From contig JAJDDI010000047.1 of the NCBI GenBank assembly GCA_029260375.1, positions 1 to 64,000 of the forward strand: DNA of 64,000 nt. Direction: 5' to 3'. Positions 47,071 to 56,181 of the stretch are shown piece after piece (positions within the stretch are counted from its first letter, which is position 1; every line of letters starts with the position of its first letter). The notes under the pieces were generated by a model. It was not told where the DNA came from and made no database searches. It was given only the letters and a program-made list of their open reading frames with translations. Made by a program: the position numbers and the translations under genes. Source of the DNA: Phycisphaerales bacterium. Lineage in GTDB: Bacteria > Planctomycetota > Phycisphaerae > Phycisphaerales > UBA1924.

Positions 47071-47589
47071 ATGAACGAGACGAACACGACCGGCAACCCG
47101 GACCCGGACCTGGAGCCCTCGCCCGTGTCCGACGAGCGGCTCAACGCCGAGTATCACGCGGGCGCGTACAGCGAGGCTCAGGCGCCCGAACCCGAGCCCG
47201 CGGCTCAGCCCCTGCCCGAGGGCCTGACCCTGCGGCGCCGGTGCGGGGACCGCTTTATCCAGGGCTACGGCAAGCCGGGGCCCGGGGGCGCGTTCGTCCG
47301 CTACGACGTGCTCAAGGAGACCGACGCGGGCAACGAGCCGCCCGATCTGGAGTTCATCGCCCGCGTCAAGTTCCAGCCCGACGTGGTCTCGAAGGTCGGC
47401 GTGGTGGGCTTGACCAACGAGGCGCTGCTGGCGATCGTCGCCAACCGCCTGGCCTGCTTCCAGCACGGGCCCTTCGCCTGCCCGGAGAACCGGGCCGCGC
47501 TCGAGCACGTCGAGAAGGCGATCGGCACGCTCGAGGAGCGCACCGCCAGCCGCCAGCGCCGCGGCGTTGAGGGCACGCACGCGGTCTAG
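47071..47589 (+). CDS. Acb2/Tad1-type hairpin-domain protein, likely anti-CBASS/anti-Thoeris
   Basis: A 172-residue protein from the ATG at 47071 (AAGGAG 7 bases upstream). After an acidic, proline-rich N-terminus, the conserved part is a VGVVGLTNEALLAIVANRL helix with FQHGPFACPENRAALEH, then AIGTLEERTASRQRRGVEG at the C-terminus. From memory this arrangement, including the terminal RGVEGTH, belongs to the phage Acb2/Tad1 hairpin family, whose members bind and sequester cyclic oligonucleotide or cyclic ADP-ribose signals of bacterial defence. The family call is by recognition only and no search was run. It lies in the early operon, where counter-defence genes are expected. Confidence 0.55.
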   Translation: MNETNTTGNPDPDLEPSPVSDERLNAEYHAGAYSEAQAPEPEPAAQPLPEGLTLRRRCGDRFIQGYGKPGPGGAFVRYDVLKETDAGNEPPDLEFIARVKFQPDVVSKVGVVGLTNEALLAIVANRLACFQHGPFACPENRAALEHVEKAIGTLEERTASRQRRGVEGTHAV

Positions 47590-47603
47590 GAGACACGGCC
47601 GAA

Positions 47604-47885
47604 ATGAATCTGTTCCCCAACATCCAAGATACTCCACGTCATAGAGTTGGCCAGAACCCGCCAAGCAGGGACTTGCTGCGCATCTTCGTGGGCGAGGGCA
47701 GGTGGTCCTTTATGGTCACGCATTACCTTGGTCCTATGCGGCGACGCAAGGGCGAGACGATCCTCTACGGCGCGATCGTGGTGGGATGGAGGAATCAGAC
47801 GAACGTGTCGTTTTATTGCAGCTGGTTCAACCGGAAGATGAGACGTCGCGGGAAACAACACCGCACCCATACAAAGGCGGAGTGA
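47604..47885 (+). CDS. Hypothetical phage protein, 93 residues
   Basis: A basic protein with AGGAG 11 bases before the ATG. It has a short beta-rich middle (GETILYGAIVVGWRNQTNV) and a strongly basic C-terminal tail (NRKMRRRGKQHRTHTK), which suggests nucleic-acid binding. No family is recognised. Base composition is a little lower in G+C than its neighbours. Confidence 0.5.
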   Translation: MNLFPNIQDTPRHRVGQNPPSRDLLRIFVGEGRWSFMVTHYLGPMRRRKGETILYGAIVVGWRNQTNVSFYCSWFNRKMRRRGKQHRTHTKAE

Positions 47886-47954
47886 GCAGTCCCCCCCCGC
47901 TTCCACCCGCTCGCGCTCAGGGGCGCGGGCGGGCTTTGCTCATGAGGGACTTCC

Positions 47955-48923
47955 ATGCCAGCGAAGACACTCGGCGCCATTCTCCCGTACTACGGCGGCA
48001 AGCGCGACATGGGGCCCATGATCGCGCGTGAGCTTGAGCATGAGAACGGGCGCCCGCGGGCGTTCTACGCCGAGCCTTACGCCGGGAGCATGGCGGTGTT
48101 GTTGTCTAAGAAGCCAAGCGGCCACGAGGTTGTCAACGATCTTTGGGGACCGCTGATCAATCTTGCTTTCGTCATCCAGAGCGACCGCTACACCGAGTTG
48201 CGAGAGAGGGTCGAACGCACGCTCTACGCTCAGCCGCTCTACGACGCCGTTGTGGATCACGCCGCTACGTTCAAGGAGCGTAAGCCGCCTGGGGGTCTCG
48301 GCGACATAGACGACGCTTGTGTTGAATGGGCTTGGGCGTTTCTTGTTCGCGAGTGGTACGGGCAGAACGGGTACACGGGCACGGAGCGTACACACCACAG
48401 TCTGGCGATCCGCAACACCCCCGGTGGCGGGGGCGGGGCCACGCGGCGGGCGGCAGTGGAACGGGCGATACCGTCTTGGCACGACCGTCTCCGCAAGGTC
48501 GAGATCCGACGCACCGACGCGGTCGAACTGATCGCAGGGCTTGATGACAGCAAAGACGTGGCGATCTTTGCCGACCCGCCGTACTTCCACGATACGAGAG
48601 GCAAGGGCGGGACGAAGTACGTGTATGACGTTGAGGACAAGCCCAGCGGAGGGCTGTTTGCAGGCGACGGGCACAGAGACCACCACGACCGTCTCGCGGA
48701 TGTGCTCAACGCGAAACGGGAGACGCGGGTGGTGGTGACGTACTACGCACACCCCCGATTGGCCGAGCTGTACCCCAAGGACCGCTGGACCCATGTAGAC
48801 GCGACGAGGCTCAAGAACCTACACGCCCAAAATCGACGAGGCGCCATGTCGGGGGCAGCCGCGCAAGCTCCGGAGGTTGTTTTGATCAACGGCCCGGCCT
48901 GGGTCATCGGTGGTTGCTCATGA
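47955..48923 (+). CDS. D12-class DNA adenine methylase
   Basis: A 322-residue N6-adenine methyltransferase. It has the SAM motif ILPYYGGKRDMG at residues 9-20, FYAEPYAGSMAVLL, and the catalytic DPPYF motif near residue 207. The order SAM motif then catalytic motif marks the alpha class, as in Dam. The target is unknown. In a phage it could protect DNA from host restriction or regulate packaging or expression. Its last six bases overlap the convergent terminase gene. Confidence 0.9.
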   Translation: MPAKTLGAILPYYGGKRDMGPMIARELEHENGRPRAFYAEPYAGSMAVLLSKKPSGHEVVNDLWGPLINLAFVIQSDRYTELRERVERTLYAQPLYDAVVDHAATFKERKPPGGLGDIDDACVEWAWAFLVREWYGQNGYTGTERTHHSLAIRNTPGGGGGATRRAAVERAIPSWHDRLRKVEIRRTDAVELIAGLDDSKDVAIFADPPYFHDTRGKGGTKYVYDVEDKPSGGLFAGDGHRDHHDRLADVLNAKRETRVVVTYYAHPRLAELYPKDRWTHVDATRLKNLHAQNRRGAMSGAAAQAPEVVLINGPAWVIGGCS

Positions 48924-50771
48924 CAGCCAGTCGGGCGTCGGGTCGGGCTGGTCGGGGCCGCCGGGGAAGGCGATGATCGAGGGGGACGGGCGGTAGCCCG
49001 TCTGCTTCTCCATCTCCCTGGCCACGCGGGCGTCCTCCTCCTCGAAGCGGTACCGCTCGGCCTTGACCTCCGAGTCCTGCACCAGCTCGCCCGACAGCTC
49101 GTGGACCGCCCCGGCGACCGCGTCGAGCCGGTCGTCGTGGACCAGGGCCTTGGGCATCCGGATCAGGCGCGTGATCTGGTGCTGGAGCTCGTACTCGTAG
49201 CTGCCCCCGGGCGTGGGGGCGATGCAGCGCGGGTGCATGACCACGCGGTGGCCGTGGAAGGGCCCCTCGAGCACGTCGGCGATCCGCTCCTCCTTGCACC
49301 CCCGCCGGCTGTCCAGGTGACGCTCCTCGAGCCGCGCCGTCCAGCCGTGCGGGTAGCGGTCGTCCTGTCCGGGCTCGAGGAAGCGCTTGCGCAGTGTCGG
49401 CTCCATGAGCTGGCCGAAGGTCCGCCCGAGCATGTTGTCCTCGTACAGGATCTCGCGGACGCCCCACTTGCGGGCGATGTCGGCGAGATGGCCCTGGACC
49501 GTGGGCAGGAAGCCCGAGTCGCCGTTGCGCCCGAAGCCGCCGACGTCGATGACGTAGAACATGCCCATCATCGCGGCGACCACGGCGTAGGCCGTCTCGT
49601 CCTCGCCCGTGCCCGCCGGGTCGATCCACATGAGCTTGCGCCCGTAGGGCGCCCACTGGCCCCCGTCGAACATGATCGGGGCGTAGAGCGCGTCGTCGCG
49701 GAAGCCCATGCACGGCAGCTCGGGGTCGTCGATGCGGGTGGAGACGTTGCCGGCGCGGACCCGCCCCCAGTTGATCGTCACCGGCGCGGTGTCGTGCCGC
49801 ATGGACTCGAAGACGATCACGTCGCGCATCGCCAGCGGGTACTGGAACTTGGTGCGGATGTTGGTCAGCAGCTTGAACTGCATCCCGTAGTACCGCGGGC
49901 CCTTGGCCCGCTTGGCGGCGCACTCCTCCTCGCCGAAGCGGTCGGGGAAGACCGGGCTGATCCGCTCCTCGGAGCTGTGCTCGGCCTGGCCCGAGCGGAG
50001 ACGCTCTTGCAGGCAGGGCGCCAGGTTGAGCACGTCCTCGTCCCAGGCGGGGTACTCCGTCGGGTAGGACCGGAAGTCGTAGCCCTCCTCGGGCAGCTTG
50101 ACGTACAGGCTCTCCTCGTGGTGGTACGTCCCGATGTACCGCACACGCCCCACGTTGGGGTAGATGATCGCGTCGAACTCCTTGACGCGTTCGTGCAGGT
50201 CCACGCGGGCGTCGATCGTCTTGGTGTTCAGGTCGGTCTCGACGTCGTCGGCCTTGATCAGGTGCGCCCGGTTGCCCTCGAGCTGCCCGTCCACGCCCAG
50301 GGCCTTGTAGCTCGGCTGGCGGCGCCCGGGCTTGGACCCGCCCACGTCGAAGTAGATCGCGGTGTCGCGCTGCCCGCGGCCCGGCGCCAGGTGCCGCAGG
50401 AACCAGACCTCGTCGATGATCTGGCGGGCCTGGTAGATCGTCGCCTTGGCGAAGTCCGCCGATTTCGAGCAGATCAGGATCTGGTGGTTCGGGTCGCGGT
50501 TGAGCCAGTACATGTCGTCGATGTTGCTGATCGTCGTCTTGCCCACGCCGCGGCCGGCGAGCAGGCCCAGCAGGGCGGGGCCGCTGTTGAGCCAGGTGAA
50601 CATGTCGATCTCGACGAACGAGAGCGGCGCGTACGCGGTGTGGCCCAGCTCACGCCAGCACTCCTCGAGGAAGAAAGTCGGGTCGGTCTTGAGCCGCGAC
50701 AGGTAGGCGACGGCCTGGGCGTTGCTGACCCTCTGGCCACGCTCCATCGCCTCGACCTGGGCGGTGTTCAT
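48918..50771 (-). CDS. Terminase large subunit (T7 gp19-like DNA maturase B)
   Basis: A 617-residue packaging motor. The ATPase domain has Walker A LLAGRGVGKTTIS (residues 71-83) after an N-terminal adenine-contacting region. The nuclease domain has LMWIDPAGTGEDETAYAVV with its first metal-binding Asp, and DDRLDAVAGAVHEL near the C-terminus. Size and pattern match the large terminase of T7-like podoviruses. It is the last gene of the late operon, and its start overlaps the small terminase stop (ATGA). Gene order then matches T7 18-19. Confidence 0.92.
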   Translation of the reverse strand: MNTAQVEAMERGQRVSNAQAVAYLSRLKTDPTFFLEECWRELGHTAYAPLSFVEIDMFTWLNSGPALLGLLAGRGVGKTTISNIDDMYWLNRDPNHQILICSKSADFAKATIYQARQIIDEVWFLRHLAPGRGQRDTAIYFDVGGSKPGRRQPSYKALGVDGQLEGNRAHLIKADDVETDLNTKTIDARVDLHERVKEFDAIIYPNVGRVRYIGTYHHEESLYVKLPEEGYDFRSYPTEYPAWDEDVLNLAPCLQERLRSGQAEHSSEERISPVFPDRFGEEECAAKRAKGPRYYGMQFKLLTNIRTKFQYPLAMRDVIVFESMRHDTAPVTINWGRVRAGNVSTRIDDPELPCMGFRDDALYAPIMFDGGQWAPYGRKLMWIDPAGTGEDETAYAVVAAMMGMFYVIDVGGFGRNGDSGFLPTVQGHLADIARKWGVREILYEDNMLGRTFGQLMEPTLRKRFLEPGQDDRYPHGWTARLEERHLDSRRGCKEERIADVLEGPFHGHRVVMHPRCIAPTPGGSYEYELQHQITRLIRMPKALVHDDRLDAVAGAVHELSGELVQDSEVKAERYRFEEEDARVAREMEKQTGYRPSPSIIAFPGGPDQPDPTPDWLS

Positions 50772-51133
50772 GCGCTCACAGCGTCCTCGGCGTCGGTGTC
50801 CAGCGGGGGCAGGGCGCCGGCGGGGCGCGGGGCGCCGTCATCATCCTCGTCCTGGTCGTTGCCGGCGCTGGCCAGGCGGGGGTAGTCGATCTCGCCGTCG
50901 TCGACCTTCTGCTGGAGCCTGGTCATGGCGTCCTGGACGAGCTGGCCCGTCGGGGTGCCCGCGCGGGGGACCGCGGTGACGCCCAGGGCCGCCAGGCGGC
51001 GGGTGATCGCGTTCATCTCGGGGGCGGTCAGGGGCTCTGGGGCGTCCTTGCGGACGGCCTTTTCGAGCCGCTGGACCATCGACAGATCGAGCAGGGAGCC
51101 CATCATGTCGTGCGGGTCTTGGTTCGTGGTCAT
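50768..51133 (-). CDS. Terminase small subunit (T7 gp18-like DNA maturase A)
   Basis: A 121-residue protein directly before the large terminase, overlapping it by four bases. It has a helical middle (MVQRLEKAVRKDAPEPL) and an acidic C-terminus (DQDEDDDGAP). The assignment rests on position, size and helical content, since small terminases are poorly conserved. GAGGAT lies 9 bases before the ATG. It would bind packaging sites and regulate the large subunit. Confidence 0.72.
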   Translation of the reverse strand: MTTNQDPHDMMGSLLDLSMVQRLEKAVRKDAPEPLTAPEMNAITRRLAALGVTAVPRAGTPTGQLVQDAMTRLQQKVDDGEIDYPRLASAGNDQDEDDDGAPRPAGALPPLDTDAEDAVSA

Positions 51134-51153
51134 TTTTTTTGTATCCTCGGGGG

Positions 51154-51465
51154 ATGAGCGTCAACACCAACAATCGGCGGGGCGGGATCTGGCTGGGCCT
51201 CGGTCTTATGGCTGTTGCGGGGATCGCCCTGGCCGCGATGTGGTCTGAGCCCGGGAACCGCTTCTATCTGTTCGAGGACGAGCCAAAAGGCTCGATTGTG
51301 ATTGATGCCGTATCGCAAGACGCGGAGCCGATCGGTGTGATCGATAGGTCCCTGGCCGCGTACTACCAGGTGCCACTGCACGAGTGGACCGAGTTCAAGG
51401 CGACGCTCACGCCCGAGCAGATCCGGGGCGCGATCAGCGGTAGCGGTCCACATACGGACGAGTGA
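51154..51465 (+). CDS. Small membrane-anchored protein, antisense within the late operon
   Basis: A 103-residue protein from the ATG at 51154 with a G-rich ribosome site. A single membrane helix lies at about residues 14-31 (LGLGLMAVAGIALAAMW), followed by a soluble domain (NRFYLFEDEPKGSIVID and LTPEQIRGAISGSG). It is the only rightward gene between the terminase and virion genes, and its end overlaps the last virion gene by 32 bases. It may be a separately expressed moron or lysogeny gene. It occupies the place where T7 has its tail-fibre gene 17. Confidence 0.55.
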   Translation: MSVNTNNRRGGIWLGLGLMAVAGIALAAMWSEPGNRFYLFEDEPKGSIVIDAVSQDAEPIGVIDRSLAAYYQVPLHEWTEFKATLTPEQIRGAISGSGPHTDE

Positions 51466-54400
51466 GGAACGCGTCGAGCCCCTGGCCCGGGCCCACCGGG
51501 TTGTCGATGCCCATGTCCCGTGTCATTCGGTAGAGCGCGTCGAGCCAGATCAGGTTCTGGAACGGGAGCGTCTTGCGCAGCGTGTGCATGTTCTGGGCGT
51601 CGTACTCGCGGTCATCCAGGAACAGCGGGCCCAGCGTGCTCTTGCCCACCGCGTTGGCCCAGTCAAAGAACGGGCCAAGGTTGCCCGTGAGCGACATCGC
51701 CCGCGCCGACGACATTGACGACACGTCGTTGCCCAGCATCGGGCCGATGCCGTAGTCCACTTGGTCCATGATCCCGAACGGGCGCGCCAGCCACCCGAAG
51801 AGACCCGCCCGGTTGAACGCGCCGTAGGCCATGCCCATCGGTCGCTCACGCCACTGCTGGGCGGAGTCCTCGAAACTGCGGCGGCCCGAGAGCGCGTTGT
51901 GTATCGAGTCCGACACCGCGCCCCAGAAGGTGGCCATCGCGATGTACTGGAGCACCCGGACCGGGTGACGCTGGGCCGCCATCGGCGCGAACTGGTTGCC
52001 GTAGGAGAAGGCAAAGCTCTGGAACTGGTTGATCGCCGGGCCGAACCACCCCCACTTGGGGCTCGTGTTCATCAGGGGGCGCGAGAGCAGCTTGGGCGTG
52101 ACGATCAGGTTGTCGACCTCCATGTCCACCGCCGCGACCACGCGCTCGAGCACCTCCGCGTCGTCCCAGGCGCCCATATTGGGGTGGACCGGACCCTTGT
52201 ATGATTCGCCCAGCTCGGTAAGGGGCGTCTGTCCCCGGCCCGTGCCGTGCGCGCGGTATTGGGCCGCGATCCGCCGGGCCCGCTCGCCGTTGACCCCGTA
52301 GCGCTGTAGACGGATCGCGTCTTCGCGGCTGAGGCCGACGCGCCGGATCGCCTCGAGCTCGTCCATCCCGCCGTCGACCAGGTCCGCCGCGCGGGCCATG
52401 CGACCGGCCCCGTCGTGGATGATGTTGAGCACGATGCGGGCACTGATGCGCTTCATCACCGTGTTCCAGCGGTTCATGCCCGTGGCGCGGAAGAAGGCCG
52501 CGTTGGCGCCCTCGAGCGAACGGTCGGCGATCTGGGCCGCCGCCCCCATCTTCGTGTCGGCGAAGCGGTGGGCCGACGGGGCGTGGTCCAGCTCCGCGAA
52601 GGCGAAGGTGCGGGCCAGGCCGTCGTCGTCGATCCCGCTCTGGAGCAACTCGAGTTGGTCGCGGGGGATCTTCTTCCAGAGCGAGAGCATGTCCGTCAGG
52701 CCGCCGGCGATGACGCCCAGGTCCTGTTGGCGCATGTTGGCGTACAGCGCCATGTTCGCAACGTCGGGCATGCTCGAAGCGGCCACCTTGCCCAGGTACG
52801 CCATCGAGACCACACGCAGCAGGTTCCGCCCGATGACCTCCTTGAACCCGACGGTCAGTGCCGGCGAGTCTGTGCTCATCGGCTGGCCGCGCAGTTCGGC
52901 GACCTTGCGCTCGAGGATCTTCATCGTGGACTTCTGTGACCCGATGATCCGCTCCTGGGCCTTGTTGTTACCCGCCCGGACGTCGATCCAGTTCTGGTAC
53001 TCCTGCCGCGTGGCGCGCAGGATCTGCTCGGGCGTACCGTCGAGAGGTTCGCCCAGCGTCGCGGCGACCATCGGCTCGAGCTTGTCGCGGTTGCGGAGCA
53101 CGCCTAGCCGCGCTGCGATCTCCCCCCCGACCGTGTTGTCGTAGGCCGCCAGCAGCGTGGACACGTCGTCGTCGATGAAATCCGCGAAGTCCAGCTCGTC
53201 GAGCTCGCGCAGGCGGCGGGGGAGAAGGCTCTTGCCACCGACGTTGGCCGAGTCGAATCCGTGCGCGCCGTACGCGCTCAGGTGCCCCGGGGCGTCGCCG
53301 CCTTCCTTTGGCGGCGCCAGGTGCAGCATCCGGTTGGTCGTCCGGTCCGCCGCGTCCTTCAGGTGTTCATCCACTGCGCCCAGGTAACGCTCGTAGAGCC
53401 CCGCGTCCGCGTCGCGGATCGAGCTCTCGGTGAACTTCTGGTCCAGGTAGGCCAGCGGGTCGAACGTCTCGTTCTTGGCCAGCAGGTCTTTCTGGTGCCC
53501 GTTGACGATGTCGCGGATCTGCGCGTCGGCCTCGGTGAGGCGGCCCTCGGGCGCGCCGTCGCCCAACTCCTCGGACAGAACCTCGCGTCCACGCTTGGAC
53601 CCGTACTGCTGGTAGACGCGCACCGCCCGGGCGACACCCTCGTCACCATCAAACCCGACCTCGCGGGCGACGTCCTCGGGCGTGAGGCGGTCGGCCCGGC
53701 GTGTCAGCGAGCCCGGGTCGATCGGGAGCGTCTGCCCCTTTCCGATGGGGACCACGAGAATCTCGTCGTTCTCGACGATCTCGCCGCCCAACTCGGTCAG
53801 CTCGTCCCCGTGACGAACGACCACGTCGTCGCCGTCGATCTCCAGGATCTCCATCGGGCGGCCTGCGGCGGCCAGCGTGTCGCCGGGCTCCAGCCGGCCC
53901 GCCTCGACCTGGAGGATGGTGCCCTTGGTCTCGCCCCTCGCGGCGTAGGTCCGCGCGAGGATCATCAGGCGCGGGTCGCCGGTGTGGTCCGCCTCTTCGA
54001 TCAGCCGACGCGCCCGCTCGGGGCGGATGCTCTGACCCGCTTCGACGTGCTCGAAGGCATGCGGCATGGACTCGGACAGCTCGCGCTCGAGGCCCTTCTT
54101 GCCGTAGGGCGTCTGGATCTGGTCGTCGGGCGTCTGCCCCTTCTTGAGCAGGTCGATCGCCTCTTGGTCCTCCGAGTCCAGCCGGCCCAGCGCGCCGTCC
54201 TCGATCTGCCGCTCCTCGATGGGGATTTCGCGGCCCGTGTAGAAGTCGACCTCACGGTTGCGGCGGTACTGCTGGTGTAGCCGTCCGGCCAGCTCACGCC
54301 GGCGCTTGGTCACTTCGCGCGTCTTCCAGCGGCGCGGGAAGTACACGTCCGCCATCTCGATTGATCGTCGAAGATCGTCGGCGTCCTTGGACCTGGTCTC

Positions 54401-56173
54401 GATCTGGCCGGCGACGTCGTCGAGCCGGCCCTTGGCCTGGGCGGGGGACAGATCCTCCTTGAGAACGTCTCGGGCGCTCGTGCGCAGCTCTTTGAGCTCC
54501 TGCTCTATGCGGGTCAGGGTGTTGCGGCCCTGGGCCAGCCCGACCTCCTCCATGCGGTCGAACATGTCCCCGGCGTACCCGCCCAGGGCGCGCTCGGCGT
54601 CGATCACGACCTGCGGAGCGCTCAGGCTTTCGGCGGGCGCGTGCCCCCGGTTCACGCGCGAGCGCTGGCGCCGGTAGTCCAGCGCGGCGCGGGTAAGATC
54701 CCCGAAGCTCCGCTGACCGCCGATGCGCACCGTCTGCCCGTCGGACATCGTGTACTCGGCCTTGCCCCGCTTCTCGCGCTGGTGGCGCCCCAGGGCGTCC
54801 CAGACCTCGGTTCGGGCCCGCTTCATCCGCGTCATCTGCTGGGCCCTGAGGGCCTCGCCCGAAACCCAGCCTGTCTCCGTGACCGGGCGCGATGTCTGGG
54901 CGGTTGTTGGCGTCGCCTCGTCGAAGAATGTTCGGTGCGCCAGACGCGCCATCCACGCCGGGCTGCGGAGAAGCCGCCCGCCGGGAGAGACCGACCGGAG
55001 TAGCTCGACGTACCGCGCCCGGACCTCGGTGGTGAGCTTGTCGCCTCGGATTGCGGCGCGCAGCGCCGATCGCTCGCCGTCCACGAGCTTCTCCAGCTCG
55101 TCCAGATCCTGCTTGAGCCGCAGGAACTCCTGGCCCATGTGCTCCTGGACGTGCAGTTCCTGGCCCGCCTCGGCGTACTTGCGCTGCAGGGCCTGGAGCC
55201 TGGGGCGCAGCGCCGGGTCGTCCACCACCGCGACCGTCCGGGGGCCGTCGACCTCGCCGGCGAGCATCTCGTCGAGCAGGCGCCCGTGGTGGTTGATCAC
55301 GTCGCCCACGGTCTCGAGCCCGTCGATCGGCTCGAAGCTCTCACGCAACTCGCGGACGCTGCGCTTGAACACCGTCGCCTCGATCTCGCCGCCAACCCGG
55401 GAGAGCCCCGCGCCCACGCCCTCGAACGTCGCGCCGAAGGCCAGCCCGAAGATCCCGGCCAGGGCCAGCTCGTCCGCCTTACCCGCCTTACGGAGCGGGT
55501 CGGCCCACTGGAGCCCGGCCTCCTGGATGACGTTGGCGCCCGCGGCCAGGCCCGCCCGCGACGCCCGTGCGCCAAGGCTCGAGGACCTCAGAAAATCGAT
55601 CGTCGCCTTGGCCCGGACCCCGTACTGCCCCGCCTTGGCCGCCCCGGCCAGCGGCGCCAGCGCCGCGGCGCCGATGAGCAGGTCCGGTCCCTGGGCGAGC
55701 AGCCCCGCCGTGATGCGGTTGAACCCCGACGCCTGGGCCAGACGCTGCTGGGCGTCCCATCGGTCGCGCAGGCGGGTCTCGAGGGTGTAGAACGCCTGCT
55801 CGTTGGGAACGTCCAGGATCGACCCGTCGTCGAACGGCTTCCAGAGCCAGGGGCTCGACGCCAGCTCCGCCTCTGTGACCGCCTCGTAGGGGTTGAACTC
55901 GGCGTCGAACCGGCGGTCTCCGTCGAGCACCGACGCGTAGGCGATATTCTCCAGTGCCGAGCCGATCAGGCTGTCCTGGTACAGCGCCAGGCCCGTGGAT
56001 TCGAGGAAGCCCGGGCGGTCTGGCGCGGGCTCCGGCTCGCCAACGGGCTCGAGCAGCATCGACGCGTCACTCGGCGTCCCGCCCGGGTTTCGGAACGCCT
56101 CGAGCGATCGATCGATCACCGACGTGATCGGCGGCTCGTCGGCGAGCTCGATCGTGATGCTCGGTTCGTTCAT
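51434..56173 (-). CDS. Internal virion protein (T7 gp16-like, DNA ejection)
   Basis: A 1579-residue structural protein, in size and place like T7 gp16 (about 1300 residues). Much is helical and charged, with coiled-coil-like parts (QARLQALQRKYAEAGQ is typical of the style). A stretch near residue 170 is hydrophobic and could insert in membranes. The C-terminal region (QFQSFAFSYGNQFAPMAAQR and FWGAVSDSIHNALSGRR) looks like the conserved gp16 end. No transglycosylase motif was recognised at the N-terminus. It would form the ejectosome that carries DNA across the envelope. GAGGACACCC precedes the start. Confidence 0.8.
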   Translation of the reverse strand: MNEPSITIELADEPPITSVIDRSLEAFRNPGGTPSDASMLLEPVGEPEPAPDRPGFLESTGLALYQDSLIGSALENIAYASVLDGDRRFDAEFNPYEAVTEAELASSPWLWKPFDDGSILDVPNEQAFYTLETRLRDRWDAQQRLAQASGFNRITAGLLAQGPDLLIGAAALAPLAGAAKAGQYGVRAKATIDFLRSSSLGARASRAGLAAGANVIQEAGLQWADPLRKAGKADELALAGIFGLAFGATFEGVGAGLSRVGGEIEATVFKRSVRELRESFEPIDGLETVGDVINHHGRLLDEMLAGEVDGPRTVAVVDDPALRPRLQALQRKYAEAGQELHVQEHMGQEFLRLKQDLDELEKLVDGERSALRAAIRGDKLTTEVRARYVELLRSVSPGGRLLRSPAWMARLAHRTFFDEATPTTAQTSRPVTETGWVSGEALRAQQMTRMKRARTEVWDALGRHQREKRGKAEYTMSDGQTVRIGGQRSFGDLTRAALDYRRQRSRVNRGHAPAESLSAPQVVIDAERALGGYAGDMFDRMEEVGLAQGRNTLTRIEQELKELRTSARDVLKEDLSPAQAKGRLDDVAGQIETRSKDADDLRRSIEMADVYFPRRWKTREVTKRRRELAGRLHQQYRRNREVDFYTGREIPIEERQIEDGALGRLDSEDQEAIDLLKKGQTPDDQIQTPYGKKGLERELSESMPHAFEHVEAGQSIRPERARRLIEEADHTGDPRLMILARTYAARGETKGTILQVEAGRLEPGDTLAAAGRPMEILEIDGDDVVVRHGDELTELGGEIVENDEILVVPIGKGQTLPIDPGSLTRRADRLTPEDVAREVGFDGDEGVARAVRVYQQYGSKRGREVLSEELGDGAPEGRLTEADAQIRDIVNGHQKDLLAKNETFDPLAYLDQKFTESSIRDADAGLYERYLGAVDEHLKDAADRTTNRMLHLAPPKEGGDAPGHLSAYGAHGFDSANVGGKSLLPRRLRELDELDFADFIDDDVSTLLAAYDNTVGGEIAARLGVLRNRDKLEPMVAATLGEPLDGTPEQILRATRQEYQNWIDVRAGNNKAQERIIGSQKSTMKILERKVAELRGQPMSTDSPALTVGFKEVIGRNLLRVVSMAYLGKVAASSMPDVANMALYANMRQQDLGVIAGGLTDMLSLWKKIPRDQLELLQSGIDDDGLARTFAFAELDHAPSAHRFADTKMGAAAQIADRSLEGANAAFFRATGMNRWNTVMKRISARIVLNIIHDGAGRMARAADLVDGGMDELEAIRRVGLSREDAIRLQRYGVNGERARRIAAQYRAHGTGRGQTPLTELGESYKGPVHPNMGAWDDAEVLERVVAAVDMEVDNLIVTPKLLSRPLMNTSPKWGWFGPAINQFQSFAFSYGNQFAPMAAQRHPVRVLQYIAMATFWGAVSDSIHNALSGRRSFEDSAQQWRERPMGMAYGAFNRAGLFGWLARPFGIMDQVDYGIGPMLGNDVSSMSSARAMSLTGNLGPFFDWANAVGKSTLGPLFLDDREYDAQNMHTLRKTLPFQNLIWLDALYRMTRDMGIDNPVGPGQGLDAFLTRPYVDRYR

Positions 56174-56181
56174 GGGTGTCC

